A DNA stretch of 64,000 nucleotides from Arachis hypogaea (taxonomy: Eukaryota; Streptophyta; Magnoliopsida; Fabales; Fabaceae). The stretch covers positions 99,969,827 to 100,033,826 of the forward strand of contig NC_092041.1 of assembly GCF_003086295.3 (NCBI RefSeq), in the 5' to 3' direction. Numbering within the stretch: position 1 is the first letter of the stretch; each line of letters starts with the position of its first letter. Both the position numbers and the translations under genes were made by a program. Of this stretch, positions 9,935 to 18,698 are shown in pieces. Under the pieces are notes generated by a model. That model was given only the letters and a program-made list of their open reading frames with translations. It was not told the origin of the DNA and made no database searches.

Positions 9935-12080
9935 AACTCAAGGAGACCAAATAAATGAGTAGGGAAAGGCAAGACTCATGCAATGCAACCTATGAATGTG
10001 AATGCAACTACATACTAAAATGATTCTACCTACTTGATGAAAAAGTAAATAAATCTTTCAAGAATAAATATGAACTGGATTTCACTAATTCAAATCACAA
10101 AATACAATATAAATAACTTGCAAGAAGAAGATAGCTCATAAAAGCAGGGAACATAGAATTAAGCACTGAACCCTTACTAGTAGTGTATATCATTCTAACT
10201 CTCAAGTGTCTCGGGTCAATTCTCTCAATTCTCTACTAATCTTGCTTTCTCTAGCTTGCTCTTCATCTAACAATCAACAAAAATATAATGCACCAATACA
10301 CAAATCAAGAGGTCTTTTAAGGGTTGTAATGGGGTTAGGGTCAAGGTAGGATTGTATTTGGCCAAGTGGACTAAAATTTGAATCCTTAATTAACATAAAC
10401 TTTCCACCTAACTTAAGACAATCCATTTAATTAAAATACAAAATCTAACTTCCCATCAACTGTGTCTACTACATATTTATGCATTCCAAGTTTTGAGTAC
10501 AGCTCATATGCATTGACTTCACTTATTTATTTTGGGGCATTTTGTCCCTTTTTATTACTTGCTTTTTTTTAATGCATATGATTAAAGTTTTGAATGCATA
10601 AACATGTTCTTAGCATTTTTCATATTTTCACACAAAGTCTAACATACTCAATTCCCAAACCAAACGTTTCCAAACCCACTTTTCCCCACACTTAATTCAT
10701 GAGCATTTTCACTAGTCTAAACTAATCAAGAATTCAAATTAAGGACATTATTATTTTCCGCTTAGAGTTAGTGATGAGCTAAAGTAAAGAACAAGGGGTA
10801 AAATAGGCTCAACATGGGTTTGCAAAGGATAATAAAAGGTAAGGCCATAAGGGTATGTAAGCTCAGTGAAACAAGGCCTCAATCATATAAGTGCATGCAT
10901 ACATCAAATAATGGAAATATAGAATTAAGCAAGACAAAGATCACAATTTTAGAGAGAGAAACACACACCAAAAATAAAATATTGGTTGATAAAATGCAAC
11001 CAATCAAATAGGCTCAAAATCTCACTGGTTTTGTGTGTTTGAGCTCTAAACTATGTTCCAAAATAATATTTCTTCAAACAAGTTTTTCAAAAAGTTTTAT
11101 TCAAATTAGTGAAATACTATAAAAATTTCTTGAAAAAGAAAATATTACTTTAACCAAGTGGTAAAATATGCACAAAAAGAAACAAACATGCAAATGCAAC
11201 AATGAAAAACAAAAATTGGTGTTGAGAAGGGGCTAACTAACCCGTGGAGATCGGTATTGACCTCCCCACATTTAAAGATTGCACTGTCCTCGGTGCATGC
11301 TGAGAAGTACAGGTGGGCGGGTGTTGTGGTTCCTCAGCTATTGCTCGTTGTAGAAGCTTTCTCCTTACCCGTTCTGGTGGCCAGCCTGAAAAAGGGAGAA
11401 GAGAAAGGGATATGAAGTCAAAGGTGTAGAGCAAAGAGGAGGGCGGTACGAGTGAATATCATGCCAAGTAAGGAAAATAGTGAATCGAAGACATGGTCGC
11501 GATTCCATGTGATCAGTTCATCAATGGAAATATAGCAAGGCATGCGGAGTATTGGATGCAAGATGTTTATTAGCATGCCGGCAAGGGCATGAGTAGCATA
11601 GATCAAGCATCAAAAGCTTTAATGTATTGTTAGTTGTAAGAAACTAACAATAACGTTTGTAATGACAATTATATTTAATTAATAAAATATAAAAAGGGTT
11701 GTGTGAAAAGCAAGCATTTATAGTAGAAGATTAAAAGAAATCTTAAAAATAGTGTACAATGCCATACGGGTGTTTTCACAAGCACATAGCATGCATGGTA
11801 AATAAGCTGGTTGAAAGTATTAAATTGAACATGCAAGCAACCCTTTAAAAAGTAATATATAATTGTCAAATAATCCACAAAAATATAGAAAAACAATGAC
11901 CCAAATAAAATTTCAACACCAATGAAAATAATGCAATGAATGAAAGTATGTAATTAAGTAAGAGAAAATGAAAGATAAGAAGAATGAGAAGGGAAAGAAG
12001 GGAAGAAGAAGTAAGTAAGAAAGGAAGGTGGAAAAATTAGGATTGGGGAAGAAAAGATAAAATATTTTGGCATATTCGGT
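9935..12080. other. Non-coding 3' internal region of the Ogre/Tat-type element
   Basis: AT-rich sequence between the polypurine tract and the CpG array. No retrotransposon protein motif is seen on either strand. It contains an internal second copy of the hairpin-plus-purine cassette near 11260. Confidence 0.55.
11260..11297 (-). other. Internal hairpin plus polypurine-like cassette
   Basis: On the minus strand: stem TGCACCG/CAGTGCA (6 of 7 pairs), loop AGGA, spacer ATC, then TTTAAATGTGGGGAGGT. It lies about 1.4 kb from the LTR, so it is not the 3' polypurine tract. A second, central polypurine tract is a possible role. Confidence 0.6.
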
Positions 12081-12640
12081 TAAGGTGTGCGACGCTGGCG
12101 ACGCGGTCGTGTGGGTGACGCGGCCGCGTGGTGCGCAATAAGGTCAGGCGACGCGGACGCGTGGGTCACCCGATCGCGTCACTTGATTTGTGCTAGTGGC
12201 GCGAGTGCAGCCTCGCATTCGCACAACTCTCTGTTTGAATTGCATTTTGCCAAAAATTTGGGTGACGCAGTCGCGTGGGTGACGCGATCGCGTGGGTGAC
12301 GCGATCGCGTGGATGGCCATTTTTGAAAGACGACGCGGCCGCGTGGAGCACGCGTTCGCGTGAGAGGGCTTAGGCTTCTAGCACGAGTCCAGCCCAATTC
12401 CAGCACAACTTTCGGCCATGCACCTTTTTGACGTCGATTTTCATGGCACGCGGCCGCGTGGGTGACGCAGTCGCGTGGGAGACCAAAGTTCCACATGACG
12501 CGGTCGCGTGGGGTCAAATTATGCTAAAGGCGCGACTCCAGCCACGCTCTCGCGTGACTCTCTGTTCAATTCTTTTCTTTCCAACACACTAGTGACGCGG
12601 ACGCGTCAGCGACGCTGCCGCGTCGCGTGCGTGTTTTTCC
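12081..12640. repeat. CpG-rich array of ACGCG-NN-CGCGT palindromes
   Basis: About 15 copies of words such as GACGCGGCCGCGTGG, GACGCGATCGCGTGG, GACGCGGTCGCGTGG and GACGCAGTCGCGTGG, some in direct tandem (about 12262-12312), others spaced by 30-60 bp of ordinary sequence. Each unit is a near-palindrome with two freely varying central bases. It is not a CRISPR: units are short, unevenly spaced and self-complementary. ORFs crossing it are not conserved proteins. Confidence 0.8.
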
Positions 12641-12833
12641 ATTTTTTTAATGCAATATGCAGATGCAAATGCAGTGCTTAATGTGAAAGCTATGCATGAT
12701 TCTAGGTTCAATAAAATAAAATAAATCTAAATAAAATTAAAATTGCAAAATGAACGATCATACCATGGTTGGTTGTCTCCCACCTAGCACTTTTAGTTAT
12801 AGTCCTTAAGTTGGACATTTGATGAGCTTCCTG

Positions 12834-13085
12834 CTAGGGTGGCTTGTGCTTGTATTGATCCAGGAATCCCCACCAATGTTTGTACTTCCAATAGCCTCCG
12901 GGATCCCAAACTAGGCGCAGAAATCCTTCAAGCAAGTTAAAGCAAGTGACAAGGCCCCAAGAGTGGTGATTGGTAGAATGGATTCCGGGGTCCCAGACCT
13001 TACCTTTGCACCCGTCTTTTGGTTGAGCAATATTGTTCCATCCGGGTGGCAAGCAGTCTGAATTCTCACGTAAGCGGCCAAACAA
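12834..13085 (-). CDS. Small Trp/Gly-rich ORF in the Ogre/Tat-type element
   Basis: An 83-codon ORF (minus strand), rich in Trp, Gly and Pro, with motifs such as KVWDPG and VWDPGGYWKYKHWWGF. It lies downstream, on the element's coding strand, of the Pro/Tyr-rich ORF. I do not recognise a family. The repeated WDPG motif hints at real coding history rather than chance, but there is no functional evidence. It could be a remnant of a longer frame. Confidence 0.3.
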   Translation of the reverse strand: MFGRLRENSDCLPPGWNNIAQPKDGCKGKVWDPGIHSTNHHSWGLVTCFNLLEGFLRLVWDPGGYWKYKHWWGFLDQYKHKPP

Positions 13086-13340
13086 CTTCCTAGACCCATT
13101 CAGTTGAGCTCTATACCAACCTTTACTCTTAAACTTAAAGCTTCAAACCATGATGAACCTTGCAGGACAATTCTTATCACTGGCCATCTTCCTCTTACTC
13201 TTAATGTCACAAAGAGCTCTAAGTTGACCATCCGTCTCCAGTAGCCCATATTCAAGTGGAATTAGAAAGCTAAGGGATATGAATTTTGCCCACTTGAATG
13301 TTGTGAAGGATGATGGCAACTTAGGGGGAGGTATCTTTAA

Positions 13341-14429
13341 TCAAATTGTAAGCTCCACTCCCTTGTGCTCTTTTCTGATAACTACCACCTCTTTGCAAGC
13401 TTCTTCAATTTCAACCTCTTCCTCTTGGTAGCTCTCTTCCAATTCAATCTCCTCTTCATTGCTTACCAAGGGCATAGGAGGTTGTGCTTCTTCTTCTTGA
13501 ATCTCCGTCTCTTGATCAACCTCTTCAAAGTCTTTAGCTATGATATGCCTTGGAGGTTGTACACCCTCCTCAACATCAATTGCAACCGTCTTGGAAGGAG
13601 GCTTTATGTCTTGACTTTCCCATGGAGGTTCAACATCTCCTAAGTCTTCAACCACTTCTTCCTCTGCAACTATTATGGCTTCCTCTACTTGTTCCAATAC
13701 AAAGCCATGTTCCTCGTTGTCCTCCGGAGTTTCTAATGTCTCCTTCATGCTACGTTCTTCATTAGATTGTCCACATGAAGCCATGGGGGTTCCTTGAGTG
13801 TCCGAACGTCGGGAAGCTAATATATTTACTAACTCGCCTAAGGCGGCCGTGAAATTTAGCACACTCGTATTCATCCTTTCTTGCCTTTGAAGAATAACAC
13901 GAAGTCTGTCATCCATTGGAGGTTGGGGTGGATATGAGGATTCATTGGTTGGGAGAGAAGGTTCATAATAGGAAGGTGGTTCATCTTGATAATGATATGG
14001 AGATGGTGAATATTGAGGTGGTGGTTCATGAGAGTAGTTGTGTTGGAAAGGTGGTGGTTCTGTGTATGGTTCATTTGGCTCATAAGGTGGTTGGTATGGT
14101 GGATGAGGGATAGGGTCATATGAAGGTGAATGGTGGAAAGGGGCTTGTGAGTATGGTGGTCCAAAGTTATGTTGAGGAGGGGGTTCATAGGCATATGGTG
14201 GTGGTTGTTGATAATCAAAAGAGCGCTCACCATAGCCATCATCTTGATATGCATCACAGAATGGTTGTTGGTAGTCCATTGGAGGTGGTTGTTGCCATGA
14301 GGGTTGATCAAATCCTTGTGGCTCCTCTCATCTTTGATTGTTCCAACCTTGATGCCTGTTCTCATTGTAATTTCCTCTTCCTGCAACATAATTATAACCA
14401 GACTCATAGCCAAAGGGGTGAGAGTTCAT
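13341..14429 (-). pseudogene. Pro/Tyr/Gln-rich, Glu-rich-tailed ORF of the Ogre/Tat-type element (one in-frame TGA)
   Basis: The likely original start is the ATG at 14429, about 190 nt from the 5' LTR. The frame runs to 13341 and is interrupted by a single TGA at 14330-14328, in a context (NQR, stop, EEPQG) that suggests Trp to stop. Downstream of the TGA 312 codons stay open from an ATG at 14279. The N-terminal half is low-complexity (repeats such as YQQPPPYAYEPPPQ and EPNEPYTEPPP). A short helical segment follows (about LQRQERMNTSVLNFTAAL), then an acidic region rich in EEVEEA-type runs. There is no zinc knuckle, protease or RT. It occupies the place of gag or the extra ORF1 of Ogre elements. 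Its function is unknown; it may be a structural or packaging protein. Confidence 0.6.
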
Positions 14430-14613
14430 AGTAGTAAGAGAAAAGAAAAACAAAAATTAATAAAAAGAAAATATTTTGAAAAAGATATAATTTTTGAAAA
14501 AGATTTGAATTTTGAAAAATAAGATAAGATAAGATAAAAATTTTAAAATAAAAATCTGAAACTTTTTTTTGAAAAAATATTTACAATAACCAATAATAAG
14601 GCACACGTTTGCA

Positions 14614-14636
14614 ATTCCCCGGCAACGGCGCTATTT
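14614..14636 (-). other. Primer-binding site, tRNA-Arg-like
   Basis: On the minus strand, 4 nt after the 5' LTR (which ends ...CTCATCA), the sequence reads AGCGCCGTTGCCGGGGAAT. Ogre-type elements use a tRNA-Arg primer with a site beginning TGGCGCCGTTGCCGGGG (family knowledge). The match here is clear except at the first bases. Confidence 0.7.
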
Positions 14637-16115
14637 TGATGAGAGAACTTTTGCGTGGTCTAGAATTCAGAATAAATTCCCGTTGCAAGTATAGCTTCTA
14701 AACCAACAAAAGTCCTTTTATACAAACGTTTTGGTTGTCACAAGTAACAAACCCCTTTTAAAATTGATAACCGAGTATTTAAACATCGGGTCGTCTTCTC
14801 AAGGAATTGCAGGGAGGTATGTTCTTATTATTGGCTATGAAAAAGGTAAAATTAGGATTTTTGGAATTTGGGCAATGGGCACAGGTATATTTTTAAAGTA
14901 ATAAAAATAAATAAATAACTGTAAAATAAACTCTTGGCAAGGTATAAGAATTGGAAGTCCTATCCTTATCAATTGTGATGAGAATCGGATTTTAATCCCA
15001 CTTAGTTAACCTTTACTAAACAAAGGAAGGTCAAGTGGATTAATTAATTTGATACCTAAAGTCCTAGTCTTTCCTTTGGAAAGGCTAGAGTTATTGGAAC
15101 TCAAATTAATTAGCAATTCCCAATTTCAATCACTGCTTTATTTGACAGCTCAAGCGTCACCAATTACTCAACCAAAGCCAAAAGGGTAACAGAAAAATCT
15201 AAATTATTTATATAAATAAAAGACAGCAATCATCAATCTGAAATACCTCAAAATCATAAATTAATAACTCAATCAAATGTAACATGGGCAGTTATAGCCA
15301 AATAAAGAAGTTGAGTTGAACATAGAAATTCATAAATTAAATTGAGAAAATAAATAAAAGGAACATTGAAAATAAATAAATACAAAGAACATTGAACCTG
15401 TGATTGAGAGTCACTCCTAAAACTAAGAGAAGTCCTAAATCCTAATCCTAAGAGAGAGGAGAGAACCTCTCTCACTAAAAACTACATCTAAAACTAAAAT
15501 TATGAATTATAAGAGCATGATGAGTCTCTGCAAGTTCCCTGACTTTAATCTGTGTTTCTGGGCCAAAAACTGGGTTGAAATGCGGCCCAAAATCTCTGCC
15601 AGCGACTTTCGTAATTCTGCAGATCGTGCACGTCACGCGATCGCGTCATCCATGCGGACGCGTCATTCGCGTTTTTCCCTGCCACGTGTTCGCGTCGTTC
15701 ACGCTTCCGCGTCACTTGTGCTTTTCCAATCTGCACGGTCGCGTGAGCCATGCGATCACGTCACTCTGATTTCTTCTATTTCACGCGGTCACGTGAGTCA
15801 TGCGACCGCGTGACTTTTCGCTGGTCATCTCCTCAATTCCTTGTATTCCTTTCATCTTTGCACACTTCTTCTTCATTCTCTAAGCCATTCCTGCCCTATG
15901 AAGTCTGAAACACTTAACATACAGATCAAGACATCGAATGGTAATAAGAGAGGATTAAGATTAGCTAATTTAAGACCAAAGAAGCATATTTTCAATCATG
16001 TAATAATTTTAGGAAGGAAATATAAATGCATGCTAATTATATGAATAAGTGGGTAAAGATCATGATAAAACCACACAATTAAACACATTGTAAACCATAA
16101 AATAGTGGTTTATCA
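14637..16115 (-). repeat. 5' LTR of the Ogre/Tat-type element
   Basis: 1479 bp, partner of 8418-9896. Its outer edge (16115) is followed by the CTCTC target duplication. The inner edge adjoins the tRNA-Arg-like primer site. It carries the same CpG-rich word cluster as the other LTR, with several CpG-to-TpG/CpA decays relative to it. Confidence 0.93.
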
Positions 16116-16155
16116 CTCTCACTACATACAATGCACGAAACTGAACAGTCTCTTG

Positions 16156-16531
16156 GGCTACGTTTGTTTTTAAGAACAGGATAGAACAAGACACTAATGG
16201 ACAGAGACACAAAATTTTGTGTTCTTGTATTCTGTTTGGTGATAAACTAGAACAAATTTTGAAAATTCAATTTATTCTCATTTTTTAATTCAAAAAATTT
16301 GAGATGAAAAATATAACAATAACAAATATAATTATGAAAAATTAACAAGAATAATAAAAGAAAAAATAAAAAATAAGTTGTGTCCCTTGTTAGTGTCTTT
16401 GTGTCATTCCTGTCAGGATGGACACAAAATACACTAATTCAGTGTCTCTGGACACATTGTCTCTGTCCATATCTCCCCTACCAAACACGACTTTGTGTCT
16501 CAGTGTCCTGTCTCTGTAAACAAACGTAGCC
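16156..16531. mobile_element. Harbinger-like MITE (376 bp)
   Basis: Left end GGCTACGTTTGTTTTTA and right end, on the other strand, GGCTACGTTTGTTTACA. It is flanked by TTG on both sides (16153-16155 and 16532-16534), consistent with a 3-bp duplication, although Harbinger elements usually target TAA/TTA. The interior has diverged inverted arms with AGACACTAA/GGACACTGA-like words and an AT-rich centre. Non-coding. Confidence 0.65.
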
Positions 16532-16821
16532 TTGGTGTTCTTCTCTTTTTCTCTTCGTCTCTTTTTCCCTTCGCGTTCTTCTCTTCGAATTGGTAACATC
16601 GCATACAGACTCACGTTTGGCATTGACGCTCAGTGTATACATTTTCATTGAATAACAAAGATTGCGGTAAGCATTTTATATTTCTTCTTTTGTTATTTTC
16701 TGTTCATTGGGATCTTCATACTATTGGTGATTAAGTTGATTTATTTTTGCAATAGAGGTTCAATTATAATGCTTTGATGTGTTGATTTAGCTAATTATCA
16801 CTTATTTCTAAATTTTTATAG

Positions 16822-17559
16822 ATGACAATACATATCACGTTCATCTATCATCACATGGGTCGATTAGAGAAGAATGTGGATGATATGTTGTAGTATAGTG
16901 GTGGGTTAGTGAGTAACATTGAGAGGGTGCATGTTGATACATGTAATCTGTTTCTAGTTGAAGGTTTGTTTTTGGATTTAGGTATACTCGGTATAATGAA
17001 GTGTATTGGTTGGAGGTAGGAATGGATTTAGCTAAAGGGTTAAGAGTGTTGAAAAGAGATTCTGATGTGGTTAAGATGTGTGATGCTACATTGAAAAATA
17101 AAAATAGGATCCACTTTTATTTTGAGCATCTTGTTAATGCCGAACAGAGTATGCTGATCAAGTTCTAATTTCTGATGGTACAAACGAGGCTTGTACAATG
17201 GGTGTAGGACCTGTTGATGAAAAAGTAGCGAGACTCCTTCAAAAGACCAAGAAGAGCAGCATGAGTCTCTTCCCCAGTATGAGGAACAATGGCAAGAGGG
17301 GGATGAACCAATGTTAAGCAAAGGTGGAAATGATGAGCAATTACAAAATAACGGGTCTATTGAGGTGCTATCTAATCCAAGTCAAGCTGCAACAACCATT
17401 TCCAATGAATCTCCCAATTTAGGAGACAACAATGATACACAAGTTAAAAGTCAAGAGAGGCAATCTAACCCTGAAGAAGTTGATGACAGGAGAAGGAGAC
17501 GTAAGAAAAAACATCCAAGACCCAAACTATCTGGCAGAACTTGCTCCATAGAACAATAG
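16822..17559 (+). pseudogene. MULE/PB1-like N-terminal domain relic
   Basis: After an AG acceptor (16820-16821) an ATG opens a frame MTIHITFIYHHMGRLEKNVD, with an in-frame TAG soon after. It continues to a segment like NLFLVEGLFLDLG, then breaks by frameshift and stops. A later piece reads VVKMCDATLKNKNRIHFYFE, followed by an Asn/Gln/Ser-rich acidic region and a basic stretch (RRRRRKKKHPRPKLSG, 17490-17550). This order matches the N-terminal domain found ahead of plant MuDR-type transposases and in PB1-like plant proteins, followed by its low-complexity linker. The catalytic transposase part and the SWIM zinc finger are absent. At least three disabling changes are visible. Confidence 0.6.
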
Positions 17560-17695
17560 TGATGTACATGCAGGTTAGTAGCTTAATGCATGTTAAATTT
17601 TAAAATTTAATTAACTTTAATTTTATATGTTAAATTTTAAATAATTTAAAAAATAAAAGAAAAATACATCTGAAAAATTAAAAAAATAAAAAAAA

Positions 17696-17900
17696 TTGTT
17701 CATCTTCCCGGACTTCTCTTCTTTCTCTCCGGCAAAGAAGAAGCAGCAGCAGCAGCAGCTCCTGCTGGTTGCCGGAGCCTCTACCGGCAAGAATCTCGGC
17801 CTATTCTGCTTCAACGAAGACGACGCCCAAGCCCTGCTCCGCCAGGTTTCCACGGTGGACCCTCCCATGCGTGACGGCCCCAAACCTGCTAACCCTAACC
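17696..17900 (+). pseudogene. TIC22: Tic22 gene fragment (chloroplast intermembrane-space import protein)
   Basis: A GC-rich stretch encodes LVAGASTGKNLGLFCFNEDD followed by AQALLRQVSTVDPPMRDG. This matches the central part of plant Tic22, which helps preproteins cross the plastid intermembrane space. It is preceded by a CAG/CAA run (poly-Gln) and followed by unrelated Pro/Ser-rich sequence, so only about 45 codons of homology are present. No transit peptide and no downstream Tic22 exon follow; instead the IVD relic begins about 800 bp later. The remaining GC-rich sequence to about 18200 has no recognisable family. It looks like a captured or rearranged exon. Confidence 0.65.
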
Positions 17901-18698
17901 CTTTCCCCGAGCTCCAATCAGCACTGTTTCTGTTGGATCCGACGATTACGGCGACACCGGGCTCTTCTGCTTTCTCTTTTTTGCCAGAGCTGCCAGAGAC
18001 GAAGCCCGTCGTGTACCACTGCTCGCTGCTTGCCTGAACTTTCCTCCGCTCTGCTCTGCTCTGCTCCGCTACACCTTCTCAAGCGCAGCAAGTCCATCGC
18101 CGCACCAAGAAGATCCCGCTCTCTCCTCGACCCCGCTATCTCGACTGTGATTGCAAATTTGGGTTGTTGGTTGCAGGGACGCAAATTGGGGCTCTGATTT
18201 TGGTAAATGTTAGCATGCTTTAGCCCTGCTTATACCATTACTAATTGGAATTTCTTCGAACGGGACATGATTTTAATCATATGATTGTCTGGATTTTAAT
18301 AACTTTTTTTTCTCTTTGGTTCAATCTCTCTATTTTATTTCTTTGTTTTGCCAAAAATCTGCCGTATGATGATCATACTTTAACTTCCTATAGTTACGAT
18401 GATTGCATTTCACTATTAGAATTCCTTTCAGCTGAATTTTATTGATGTTGAAAATTCGAGTTTGTGAATGTTCAATTTTGTATTTTTTAAATATCTCAAG
18501 CATCATGTATTTGTTTCTTGGTAACAATATGTTGGCAAATGAGTTGTTTGTCATTACTTTATCTCTTAAGATCTGGAAACTAAGAACTCTGTTGGTTCAT
18601 ACTTGTAACTTTGAATGCTTAATTAATTTATAGGGAGTGTATTGCATCTTTTAAGATATTCCAAGGATTTCATAGAGCGAATTGGTCTTTTTGTGCAG

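Larger units (their letters stand above)
8413..16120 (-). mobile_element. Complete non-autonomous Ogre/Tat-type LTR retrotransposon with 5-bp target duplication
   Basis: Two direct repeats of 1479 bp (8418-9896 and 14637-16115) flank about 4.7 kb. They are bounded by the target duplication CTCTC (8413-8417 and 16116-16120). Read on the minus strand the LTR starts TGATAAACCAC and ends ...CTCTCATCA; the low-coordinate copy has a G-to-A change in its terminal TGA. A tRNA-Arg-like primer site lies next to the right LTR and a polypurine tract next to the left LTR, so the element points to the minus strand. There is no protease, RT or integrase: it must be mobilised in trans by a related autonomous element. 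It carries one long Pro/Tyr-rich ORF and a CpG-rich block. Confidence 0.9.

Noticed and set aside
12081..12640. Possible CRISPR-like or satellite array
   Set aside because: Units are short palindromes with uneven spacing and no unique spacers of constant length; the sequence is a plant retroelement interior.
13871..14413. His/Met/Asn-rich 180-codon minus-strand ORF
   Set aside because: Shifted-frame shadow of the Pro/Tyr-rich ORF on the same strand.
17769..18197. 142-codon Ser/Arg-rich plus-strand ORF
   Set aside because: Alternative frame of the Tic22-like GC-rich segment and following sequence; composition reflects GC content.
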